A stretch of 64,000 nucleotides of DNA from Terebella lapidaria. Lineage: Eukaryota; Annelida; Polychaeta; Terebellida; Terebellidae. Shown one piece after another: positions 10,982 through 21,209 of the stretch (position 1 is the stretch's first letter; each line of letters begins with the position of its first letter). Below the pieces are notes generated by a model. That model did not search any database, was not told where the DNA came from, and worked only from the letters and a program-made list of their open reading frames with translations. The stretch spans positions 2,542,001 to 2,606,000 of the forward strand of contig OX424562.1 of assembly GCA_949152475.1 (NCBI GenBank), in the 5' to 3' direction. The translations under genes and the position numbers were made by a program.

Positions 10982-12476
10982 GAATTTTCCCAGAGTATAA
11001 TGCTCCATCAAACGTGATATAGCAGACTCTGTGCCCAAGAATAGTCATTGCTTTCTAGCCATAACTCATCGATGTGTTCACCGTTGAATAGCCTGTAGCA
11101 GATGCAGGAATCATTGAACAAGGACCCTGTTGTGAGCATACTTGTTGAGATGGTACTGTAGCGCTCAACCTGACACTTGCTGTTTGATCGGATCTCTCTC
11201 ACACATGATTTCGGCACCAGTAAGCGTGAATTCCTTGCATGGCCAATGTACCTACTGCAAGCGATAACTTCTTCTGCAGTCGCTGAATCAAATGTGTCAT
11301 TTGTTTTGTTTGAATAATATTGTTCGAAGACGTTCTTTGTGCACTGGACGATTATCGAAACTACCCTTTGACATATTCACCAATACTGTTATCAAAAGTG
11401 TTTACATACTCAATGATGTTGGACGAGATGCACCTTTCCCTCGAATAATGTCATTGTTGACTGCTGTGGTGTACGCACACGCTCATGGTACAATATTACT
11501 GGGTATAACAACTACATAGTCACCGCCTTCTTTCAACTGCGCCATTGAAAAGTCAAACCGTTCAACCTCGTCATAGGATATTGAATGGCCCAGTCTATTC
11601 AGCCTGGTTATCAATTTCTTGGATTCTGACAGATACTTAATATCCGTCAGTGAGTAGTATCGTCATGGTCGACATCTTGAGTGTCCACAACCTGTCCTGT
11701 CTTCACAACATAGCTTTCTCTGAACTGACGTCTCAGAATCTCACGTATGCATACGTCAATCCATTAGTGTTTTTCAGCGGAGTTGCTGTCTATGTCAAGT
11801 CTTCAAAATCTAGTTGATCGACGGAAGTGTTGTCTGCAGGGTCACGCTTACTCTCACCAAGGGATGTCGTGTCTAGTTTCCATGACATCTTTGCCTTTGA
11901 TAATCTTGGGGGAAATCAGCTGAGAAACAGAACCATCTAGGAAGGTCTTTAAAAACGTACGCGATCTTTATAACGGTCTACTTAGATGGTTTCGACGTGC
12001 TTTTTCTTTTTTAGGTATTGGTTCTCCTCCAAGGTGTTTGACATCTGCACATTTAGCTGTCGTGTGCCTGGAGTGAGCTCCGTCGCAGCAGACCCACTAT
12101 TTCAATCACGTCAAAGACAACTGGTTCAAAGGTGTCAGTACTAACTGGTTTGTTGACCATAGGGATTTTAGGTTCCTGTTTGCAACGTATGTAGCGGTCA
12201 ACGAAAAAAAAAAACATTTTACTTCACCATATATTGCCAATAAATCAACTTCTCGTTCTATTTTGCAAACAACGGACACTTTGGTATCAGGTACCTGCAT
12301 TATGACATTACATATAAATGTATCACAAACATCCGCAATATTATGATGAACAGTGTTTTTTCAATCGAATCACGCCGAATCGAATCCATTGTAATGTTTA
12401 CGAATAATTAACACTATATTTATACAGCAGGTCTCGAGATGTTGGCTTGGGATACCATATCACTGCAATATCGGAA

Positions 12477-13085
12477 ACAGAAAATCGTCCCTCTGTTAAC
12501 TTCATTTCTCCTAACTTAACCATCCGTTATCAACGATGACCTGTAATCGCATAATGGTTTTTTTCTTGGTAGTTTTATTATAACGACGCTCATCATGTCA
12601 AATGGGACCGGATACTTTCTAGTCAAATTATTGGAGGTATGAAATTTAATGCTCTATGCATTTATATTTCTGCCAGTATCATGTACAGAACCATTGGGAT
12701 TTCCGGCCGAATTTTATTATTGCAGCTCCGTGAGTATGACATAATCAAGGACAGACATAATTTGTGCGGATGGTATGATTTTTAATTAGCATGTTTCATG
12801 ATTATCTCTCCTAACCTATCCATCCTTTATCAGCAATGACCTGTGATTGCACATTAAAACTTTCCTGCCTTGGTTGGTTTTATTATAACATCGCTTATCA
12901 TGTCATATGAAACTGGGAACATTCAATTTATTGGAGGTAGGAAATTTAATGCTTTATGCATTGATTTCTTTGCTTTTAGCGTGTATTGAACCATAGTCAT
13001 TTCCTCTCAAGTTCTATTATTGTAACGAAGTAAGTATGCCATAAATGACAGATACATTTTATGCTAGATTGCTTACAATTGGCAT
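12477..13085 (+). repeat. Two copies of a ~310-bp lower-order module
   Basis: 12477-12785 and 12788-13085 are diverged copies of one another. Shared landmarks are CTCCTAACCTATCCATC, ATCA-CAATGACCTGTAAT, GGTTTTATTATAAC, TTATTGGAGGTA and the TATGACATAA-GACAGAC end. Further copies are at 16845-17110, 23040-23340, 23345-23620, 27240-27500 and 35283-35550, and a worn one lies at 40030-40180. The triplicated region is therefore itself built of older tandem modules. Confidence 0.7.
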
Positions 13086-13442
13086 CAATTGCAGTTATTG
13101 CCATCACATAGGTTGTGGAGATTATAAGTCAATCGGGTGTGTGCAGTGCTGTGTGGATTATTCATTTTCGGCAGGGACATACCCGTGAACTCGGAATATG
13201 TGTATTCAATCAGATCAGTTATGTTTGTGAATATGTGACTAATAATATCAGTTGTGTTTGTGTGACAGGATCATACCAAGCAACGAGGGTGAATCTGGAA
13301 GGAATGATGTGATATGCGATAGAATGAATGTTAATTTGGTAAAAAAAAATATCCTTAGACGGAGCAAAATGCTGAAACACTCGTCTTTGAAAGTACTCAG
13401 ATGACGGTTCAATCTGGAGATTTTCCCCATTCCAATCTCATT

Positions 13443-14396
13443 AGGGCATTTCGGCACGAAATGTCTTTATGATTTTGTCAGATTTTTTTTTTCACTTTTT
13501 GTTATCCGGACGATAACTCAAGAACGCCTTGAAGAATCTTCGAGAAATTTTCACCAGTTATCACATATATTACATAGATGAACCTCATTGTTTTGGAGCC
13601 AGCTCCGAGGTCCGGTTAGTCCGTGAGGATGAATTTTGTGTCAAATGGTTTCCGGATGATAACTAAAAAAGTACTTGTGCTACCATTCTGAAACTTGACG
13701 TATATGTTGATATAGTGTCACAGAGGAATCCTATTGATTATGGTGAACTTGGCCCTGGGCCAAATTTTTTTTTGTTGAGTCGTCGTTTTTCATTTTCGGC
13801 CATATCTCGGAAACGGTGCGTCGTAGAGCGAAACGGACGTTATTTTCGGACTCGTGACACTAGACAAACATGCCTTAGGGTATGTTCGGTGAACTTGGTT
13901 TTGGGCCTTTTTTTTTTTGCTGAGTCAGAATTTTTCATTTTCGGCCATATCTCGGAAATGGTGCTACGTAGAGCGAAACGGACATTATTTTCGGACTCGT
14001 GACCCTAGACAAACATGCCTTAGGGGTATGTTGGGTGAACTTGGCCCTGGGCCAATTTTTTGTTGTTGAGTCGGCGTTTTTCATTTTCGGCCATATCTCG
14101 GAAACGATGCGTCGTTGAAAGAAAAGGATGGTTTTTTTTGGACTCGTGGTACTAGACAAACATGTCTTAGGGATATGTTGGGTGAACTCGTCCCTGGGCC
14201 AAATTTTTTTTCTGCTGAGTCGGCATTTTTCATTTTCGTCCATATCTTGTTAATTCTCATTTATATCTCAGAAACCGTCGCCTTAGAGTGAAATGGATGT
14301 ATCTACATAATCATTTTGGTTGCAGAGTTGTCAGTAATTAACAGTTCACCTGTGATTAACAGTAATTAACAGTTCACCTCTAGGCCTTTACGCATA
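13443..14396. mobile_element. Unit-1-specific insertion carrying a ~148-bp minisatellite
   Basis: Unit 2 joins TTCCAATCTCAAATTGGATAGC directly (about 24277-24298), whereas unit 1 has about 950 bp between CCAATCTCATT and TATTGGATAGC. The extra DNA holds the tandem array described next and a short repeated GATTAACAGTTCACCT motif at 14330-14385. No TIR or ORF is evident. The call as mobile or inserted DNA rests only on presence/absence between copies. Confidence 0.6.
13741..14255. repeat. ~148-bp tandem repeat, about 3.5 copies
   Basis: Starts of the GGTGAACTTGGCCCTGGGCC block occur near 13741, 13888, 14033 and 14182. Each is followed by a T-run, GCTGAGTCGGC, TTTTTCATTTTCGGCCATAT and CTCGGAAA. 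Each ends with CGGACTCGTGACACTAGACA and AACATGCCTTAGGG. The two ORFs over it (plus and minus) simply read the repeat and are not gene evidence. Confidence 0.9.
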
Positions 14397-15186
14397 GTAT
14401 TGGATAGCATTTTGTTCTATTCCAAAATCAATTATTACTTTGGTAGAATGTCACTCATGAATATAATCCACAAGGAACACCACACTGACGTCATCCATTG
14501 TTATTCGAATCAATATTTGTCGACACAGAATTACCGTATCTCAAGATAATGCCTTAATCAGCCAAGAACGGAAGAAGTTTATTCACGTCGACTTAGTTGA
14601 AATTGCTACACACTAAAAGACACTACGGTTTGACCATTTTTATCATCATGTCAGTTATAATCTATAGTTGTGCAAAGGGACGTCATGAAATTAACTACTG
14701 TTATTTTCATGGTATTTTGATATATCTGTTCCTGAAATGACATATAGCTCTACTATGCAGGTTGACTGCGAGCGATGACAGGACTGCGACGAGACGCCTG
14801 TGCCTTCAAAAAACGGGATAATAGTTCTGTGACAGCTCTCAACAGTCAGAATCAGCAAACCAATAAATATAGGGTCAGACCAGTACACGGAAACATAAAG
14901 GTCGCCTTAATATGTGATTTTACAGTTCCCATGTATAGCAATGTGGAAAGCCATCAACACGGATCGACCTCTGTGATCGCATGATTGTGTTTAATCTACT
15001 GGGACTGGTAATCCGTATTTGAAAGAAGAAATTTCTGATTTTGTGCTTAGATTCTTTGACAATTCTGCCACTGACATACATCAGTGTGCATTTTAATTTG
15101 ACAAGTTTTTAACCAGAACACCATTGGCTCCGATACATGTAAGGGAATGGCCCATTTTCACACCGCTAGTAGCATAAAAAGACAAA
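14397..15186. repeat. Module repeated at 24290-25078
   Basis: The block is almost collinear and highly similar to its unit 2 partner. The stretch at 14750-14960 also matches, more weakly, 19060-19230 (CTCTACTAT-CAGGT, GCAA-GACAG, AAGGC-TCTGTACC, ATTTTACAGTTCC). The opposing 65-69 codon ORFs at 14691-14984 are conserved only because the DNA is duplicated. Confidence 0.7.
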
Positions 15187-15190
15187 TGTA
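15100..15190 (+). repeat. Inverted-repeat partner of 18264-18360
   Basis: This stretch (TTTTTAACCAGAACACC..CGCTAGTAGCATAAAAA) is the reverse complement of 18264-18360 with a small rearrangement of the GTAAGGGAAT / TACATGTA pieces. The same pair recurs in unit 2 (about 24985-25075 and 28650-28750). It could be the TIR pair of a ~3.25-kb element or two copies of a short element in opposite orientation. Confidence 0.6.
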
Positions 15191-15775
15191 AGTCTTTAAA
15201 ATGCACAGTGATATATATCATCACGAAACACATGACCTATCACAAACAAAAACAGTTTATATATGACTGTATCATTCGGGAACTAGATACTGTGTAACTG
15301 AACAACTCATTTTGAGGGTAATATGAAATCTACAGTACAAATGAAAAGTGAAAACACCATCATTGATATATGACACAAGATACTCTAATCGGAAAAAATA
15401 ATATTCAATATATAATTAACATGATACTGTGCAAAAAATTAAATTGAAAAAAAAAAATAGTTTGGTAAAAACAATTGTGTTCACAATGCCAGGTTTTAAT
15501 CATATTCGGTAAACTATCATCATCTTATATTGATATGCTCAATTGATTGTATGTCAAGTTTGAAGCGTGAAGTTTCAAGTACCGTTCAACTTGCTAACTG
15601 TAGACGTGAAAATGGTTGGGTTACCGTGATTAGTCGCATTTCTTCAACACAGCTGAAACATGATGTGAAACAATTCTCATACTCGTCTACGGTGGCTGAT
15701 TCATGCCATAACGCGTTTTTCCTGAACAGTTTTCGTCGCGAATTTAACTGTGACGACTGAAACAATTTGAATCGC

Positions 15776-16060
15776 GACCAGAATCATTGAATCTGTGACC
15801 AAAACGTTTTCGCTGCAGCGAAAATATTCTCGTCACGAATTAAATACTTTTAGCTGCAGCAAAAACGTTATCGTCGCGACCAAAATCATTTTCGCTGCAG
15901 CGAGAATGTTTTGGTCGTGGCAACAATAGTTTTCGTTGTGACCAAAATGTTTTAGTTGCGACAACAACTATTTTCGCTGCGACAAGAATGTTTTGGTCGC
16001 GGCGAGAATGATTTCGCTGCAGCGAAAACGTTTTGGTCGCTACAATTAAATCCGCGACGA
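15776..16060. repeat. Palindromic CAGCGAAAA / TTTTGGTCGCG array, unit 1
   Basis: About ten alternating blocks are built of TTTTCGCTGCAGCGAAAA (an 18-bp palindrome) and GCGACCAAAA or its complement TTTTGGTCGC, spaced about 25-30 bp apart. Each block occurs in both orientations, so the array is strand-symmetrical. Flanking sequence is shared with unit 2, where the array is about twice as long. Confidence 0.85.
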
Positions 16061-18756
16061 AGACTATTCAGGAAAAAAATGCTTATGGCATAAATCATCC
16101 ACTGTACTCATCAATATCTGGTGTGTTTTGTTACCTTAAGCCACACATATTCTCAACATTCACAATAGTACGCTTAGTTTTGTATTTTTGCGTTAATATT
16201 ATAATGATAAGAATAGAATCAGGATCTTAGTAGTCGCTCAGATGTTAAAAAAGCGTATTATAATATAATTAATAATCCGAAAACCAGACATGTGCCAAAT
16301 ATTTTCCTTGATGTTGGTATGTGGAAGTTCACTCACATTCACGATACTTGGGTACACGAATTTCCTGTAGCCCAGATGTTTGCCCTGATGTGAACGTAAT
16401 TAATCGCTGGGTCCTCTTGCCTTTGACGTCATGGAAATGTGGTGAAGACGCAGATTTTCGCATCTCACTGTGGGGGTCGAGCAGGAGTCGGACATTTATT
16501 TCCGGAGCAGCACCTGTAGTCCATGAAACCTGTAGCTGGTTACACAATACTAATAGACTTCTGAAAATGCCAAAAAAGGATTTTTCGGCTAACTATTATA
16601 TTATTCAGCCATACTGCTTTATACATCGATGACAGCTTCAGTAATTGTACAACAGGAAGGACAAGATTTTTCGAGCAATCGAGATTCTTAGGACCTCCAT
16701 GGATCCCCTTATATGGTCAAATACAGATGAAACCAGGTGACGAATAACAGCGATAATCATAATGGTACTATTATCTGCAGTGTAAAACTACAGGTATATC
16801 ACCAGAATATAACTGCAACATTCTGAAGACATCGCCATTCTCTTAAATTCTCCTAACCCACTCTTCTGTTATTAACAATGAACTGTAATTGCAGAATGAA
16901 AACTTCGCGTCTTGTGTGGTTTTTATTATAGCAGCGTTTATCACGTCAGATGAGACCGAATACGTTATATTCTAATTTATGGAGATATGAAGCTTTATGC
17001 ATTGATTTCTCTGCTGTTATCATGTAGATCTATTGAAATATTGTCTTTTTGGCTCGAATTTTATTGTTGCATCGAAGTAAGTATTTCATAAGCGACAGAC
17101 ACAGTTTATGGCCATGGTATGCTTTCAATGAGGTACAATATGATGAATTGCTTACTATTGTCATGGATTGCAGTAATTGCCATCAACTCAGTTGTGCTGG
17201 TTTTGGCTCAAACTAATGTTCAAAGTACTGTTCGCATTATCTATTTTCAGCAAGAAATGGAATTGATACCTGTCACGAAAACTCGGCTGTGTGTGTTTAC
17301 TAATCAGTTATGTTTGTGAATATGTTGCGCAATATAGAGGCCAAATATAATATCTTGGTTGTGTGATTTTATTCGTCAATTTTCCATTGAATAATATAAA
17401 ATGGGGTCATTAGTCAGTGAACTATCATAAATTAGATCCATACATCCATCCATATGTCTTGTTATTGTTTGAAATTATTGCTGCTTCAGTTACCGTATTC
17501 GTATGTGTACTGTATCTGCCATTTGTGGTTGTGCTTTGTTAATAAACTGTAGTGTCATGTGCCTTTCAAATTAGTCAGGGTAACAGCTAGGTAATTAGAG
17601 CCAAACGACACAGATGTCACGTATCTGTTCGAGATAGCCAGCAGAAACAAAACTAGGGAATTCAGTAGCTAGAAACGTTTTTCACTATCTGCAACCTGTA
17701 TTCGTTAAAATCCAATATAAAACCAGTGGGTAACAATTTATCACTGGCCTGTCTGCAGATATATGCAGATGGTATTATGTTTTTTTACTTCATGAGACAT
17801 GTTAGGATGTTGCTACAAATTTTACTTGGTATACTTGGTACAATATTCCTAGATTCCGATGTTAAAAACAGTGCATATCTTTATTCATCAACATTTGTAT
17901 TTTTCAGCATATAGCAACATCATCACTTATCACATTCATTCAACACATAACAATATATCTTTACTCAAATGCATCCTTTCACATAGCCGTATATCTTTAC
18001 TCGTCGAATGCATTTGATCACATACCAATAAGGTTTTAGAGCTTGGCGATGGGACTCGGACCTATGGTCAGACATTGATGTCAGTTACAGCTTGACAATG
18101 GTACTCAAATCCGGCTACCGGGCACTCCGTTCTACCATCAATTGTAAGTTGTGACAGCATCTAGTCGAGTAACGTCGAGATCCCGGGGGAGAGGTATGCG
18201 TCATTCATGTTAATCTGATATAAAAGGCGAACAAATTAGCCCCAGACAGAGACTAAGCACGATACATTTGTCTTTTTTATGCTACTAGCGGTGGGAAAAT
18301 GGGCTACATGTATTCCCTTACATTGGAGCCAATGGTGTTCTGGTTAAAAACTGGTCAAATATTTTGTTAGGGTACCATTTATGAGCCTAATAAGTGCCGC
18401 CACGAGGAACACAAAACTGAGGTCACCCCTTCTTATCTCTTGTTTCGGAACTGAATTGCCATTCATCAAAGCTATGCATCAATCAACCAAGAACTAACAA
18501 AGGTTATTTATGGCGACTCAAAAGCGTGACCCGCTCTGCAACAGAAAGCAATCTCTGGTTTGCTCTTTGTGTTTCGTCTTGTCGTCGATGATCTCTCATT
18601 TTGTACTAGGAATCTCGTGTAGCTTTTGGGCCCCATAACATCAAACTGTGATCTTCGTTTGTACTACAGCTATTGCTATGGTATTTGATTTATCGTGTTG
18701 TGTCAAGGATCTTTGGTTACCGAATCAGCGGCGGCTTAACCGAATACAAAGTAAAT

Positions 18757-18913
18757 TCCGGTGCCGCTTAGCACATTGTATCCTTTTCTCCCTGCCGGTC
18801 AAACTGACAAGATGTCGTCTAGCATTCACTTTCACTTTATTCCGGTGCCGCTTAGCACATTGTATCCTTTCCTCCCTGCCGCTCAAACTGACAAGCTGTC
18901 GTCTAGCATTCAC
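18757..18913 (+). repeat. 81-bp minisatellite, two copies (unit 1)
   Basis: Two tandem copies begin TTCCGGTGCCGCTTAGCACA and end GTCTAGCATTCACTTTA. Unit 2 (32222-32379) also has two; unit 3 (37188-37265) has one. ORFs on both strands here merely read the repeat. Confidence 0.9.
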
Positions 18914-20274
18914 TTTATTCAGTTGCGACTGACTGACGATCTCAAAACAAGAATTGTTGTCAACAAAATTATTATGTCTAAATCATTATTATGTTTATTA
19001 TGTCGACCACTATTGCCACTGTCGTTTCCTGACGTGCACTTGTCCTGTTACGAAATATAACTCTACTATACAGGTCAAGTGCAAGCAAAGACAAGTAATT
19101 GTAATAAGGCGTCTGTACCCTCAGCAAGGCCCTCACAGATGTGTGACAGCCCTCAGCCTTTATAGGGTCAGGTCAGATCACAGGACCATAACATGGGCGA
19201 TTTTACAGTTCCTATCAACATAAATTGGACAAAACCCAACACAGAATGACATTGGTGACCTTCTGCAATTTACGATGGAAGATTGGTGCTTCATTTCTCA
19301 ATAGTTGACAGGAAAATATATGGAGATAATGCCTATCATCGCCTACTTAAATTGAAATGTTGAATTTTGAACTAACCATTAAAAGTACAAAGTCATGAAT
19401 ATATTCGTGAAATGCTTGGCACAGATTAATGAGAGTTTATATATGAGGGTTTTTTTTTTCAAACACGATACTCTGGGCAGGAACTGGTAAAAATTTAACA
19501 CGGAGAACAATAATTTCCTGTGAGGCAGATGTCTGTCTGGGGAGTGAGCAATACATCGCTGGGAAATTGTGTTGTTGACATCAAAAGAATGTTGCTGGAA
19601 ATCAGTCTCTTGTCTGGATGTGAGCTGAATGTCAAGCTGGACTTTACGACAGCTGTCCCTGGTGCACCTCTGTACGACGCGACCTGGCAAAGTATCAATA
19701 TTTAGACAATTTTGTATGACCAAATGGGGAATACACATTTTTGATAGATGAATATCTATCGTATATCCATTCTATTCCCTGTGAAATGTATTTAATGACA
19801 TTTTATACAGGCGGCTTTTTTCTACTCAATGAATATAATGTCCATTCTCACTGAGAAGACTAGTGATTCACTTTTGTCTTTTTATGGCACAAAGGGAAAC
19901 CTGGCACCATTTCATAACTGTCGACTTTATATATGGTTTCACAGGTCTTTACCAGTGAATATGAACCTAAAACTGACTACAAATGTCAACATTGCGGTCT
20001 ACCCACTATCTGTTGTGGTATCACCGATGCTCCACACATAACATTATGCTTTTTTGCTGATACATTCACTGCAAATATTGCAGGAATTTTTCTTGTTTGC
20101 TATTTATTATATCAAAATTCTCAGCTCTACTTTATGAGACAGATGTAACTGACATTATTTTATGTGATGGTTTAACATAACATTTATGTGATGGTTTTAT
20201 GTGATGAATGCAAATATACAGTCAGTTGTATGTTCGGCAAAAACTCAATAAATAAAATAATTAGCCAAAGGGCT

Positions 20275-20640
20275 AAGAGAGGTTACCGGACAATATACAT
20301 TTTAGATATTAGCCTTATGTCCAGTGACCTTGAAAATAAAGTCAATAATGAATTCAAGGCCATGAAATATTCAACAAATATATCACTTCTAGTATGTCCA
20401 CAATAGATTCCTAAGCTGTAGAGTCGATAATAAGTGAGATGTTAGCAAGTCTGTGATGTGACCTTGAAAATGAGGTCAAAGTTCAAGTTCAAGGTCAAGA
20501 AAATATTCAACATATATCATTTCCTCTATATTCGCAATTGATTCCTAAGCTGTAAAGTCGATAATAAGCGAGATATTAGCCATTTTGTTCTCTGACCTTG
20601 AAAATGGGATCAAAAGTCACATCAAAGGTCACAATCAAAG
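20275..20640 (+). repeat. TGACCTTGA/AGGTCA satellite, unit 1
   Basis: Two and a half diverged ~135-bp units contain TGACCTTGAAAATGAGGTCA, TTCAAGGTCA, ATATCATTTCCT and TTCCTAAGCTGTAAAGTCGA-TAATAAG. The same satellite is at 33735-34090 and, longest, at 38625-39450. A non-LTR fragment interrupts it at 20641. Confidence 0.85.
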
Positions 20641-21137
20641 GTCTCCGCAAATTCTTAGATCGCCCGACTCGTGAAGAACTTGTTCACGCCTTCATAATTT
20701 CGAGAATTGATTATGCAAATAGCCTCCTCATGGGACTGCTTGAAGTCCACTCAATAGAATTCAGCGCATCCAGAACACTGCTGCCAGAATATGCACTGGA
20801 ATCAGAAGACGTGAACATATCACACCAGTTCTACGCCAGCTTCACTCGCTACCGGTTCAGGAGCGGATCCTCTTCAAGGTACTTCTCCTTGTTCACAAGT
20901 GTATTAACGGCAACACCCCACCGTACCTCGCAGATCTACTGTGTACCAGAACGTCAACCAGATCCTTACGCTCCAGCAGCAGTCGAACTTTTGCCATCCC
21001 ACGAACCAGAACACGTACCTATGGAGACAAGGCATTTTCTGTCTTCGCCCCGGCTGTGTGGAATAGACTGCCATCTCATATTGCCAACTGTACAAATGTC
21101 AACACTTTTAAATTATTATACTATTATTATTATTATC
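20641..21137 (+). pseudogene. CR1/Rex-like retrotransposon C-terminal fragment, unit 1
   Basis: With frame changes, the plus strand reads LVHAFIISRIDYANSLLMGL. After a gap and shift (about 20847 onward) it reads RILFKVLLLVHKCINGNTPP, YLADLLCTRTSTRSLRSSSS and SVFAPAVWNRLPSHIANCTN, the conserved C-terminal tail of CR1/Rex-type non-LTR elements. An (ATT)n tail at 21108-21137 marks the 3' end. The longest single ORF here (20598-21212) uses a mixed frame and is not the real protein. It sits inside the AGGTCA satellite, whose empty version is seen in unit 3. Confidence 0.8.
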
Positions 21138-21209
21138 ACCAAAATATTCGGCATACATCATTTCCTATATGTTCACTATGGACTCCTAAGCTGTAAATTT
21201 GACAATATC

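Larger units (their letters stand above)
9487..12300 (-). pseudogene. Decayed multicopy protein-family gene, unit 1 copy
   Basis: Read on the minus strand, coding-like blocks succeed one another. They begin with KVSVVCKIEREVDLL near 12280-12230, then FVDRYIRCKQEPKIP, IREILRRQFRESYVVKTG near 11730, and KYLSESKKLITRLNRLGHSI running into SYDEVERFDFSMAQLK at 11640-11530. Then come VVVIPSNIVP and a stop, NNDIIRGKGASRPTSL, and near 9720-9590 a block corresponding to DYVNTVLDFIR..QLHLTSMAQMLP and FAFYHTHCARW. Several stops and shifts break it, and an RT fragment splits it at 10033-10981. The pattern recalls a large uncharacterised protein family expanded in cnidarians and molluscs. That link is from memory and has no assigned function. 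Confidence 0.6.
9487..21205. repeat. Tandem segmental duplication, unit 1
   Basis: Unit 1 is about 11.7 kb. Its pieces align in order with unit 2: 9487-10032 with 21205-21755; 10976-11797 with 21755-22588; 12028-13442 with 22589-24288; 14397-15186 with 24290-25078; 15187-18580 with 25356-28969; 18581-21137 with 32042-34587. Unit 1 alone carries an RT insertion (10033-10981), a minisatellite-bearing insertion (13443-14396) and 230 bp at 11798-12027. Apart from the TE pieces and the pseudogene listed separately, I see no gene in it. 17330-18260, for example, is plain AT-rich DNA that is nearly identical in unit 2. Confidence 0.85.

Noticed and set aside
13715..14243. Overlapping ORFs of 95 and 102 codons as genes
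   Set aside because: They translate a ~148-bp tandem repeat on both strands; the repetition keeps the frames open.
18725..18913. Minus-strand ORF reading a REKRIQCAKRHRN repeat as a peptide-precursor gene
   Set aside because: It is the 81-bp minisatellite read in frame. Unit 3 has lost one copy, and the flanks show no signal peptide or processing sites kept between units.
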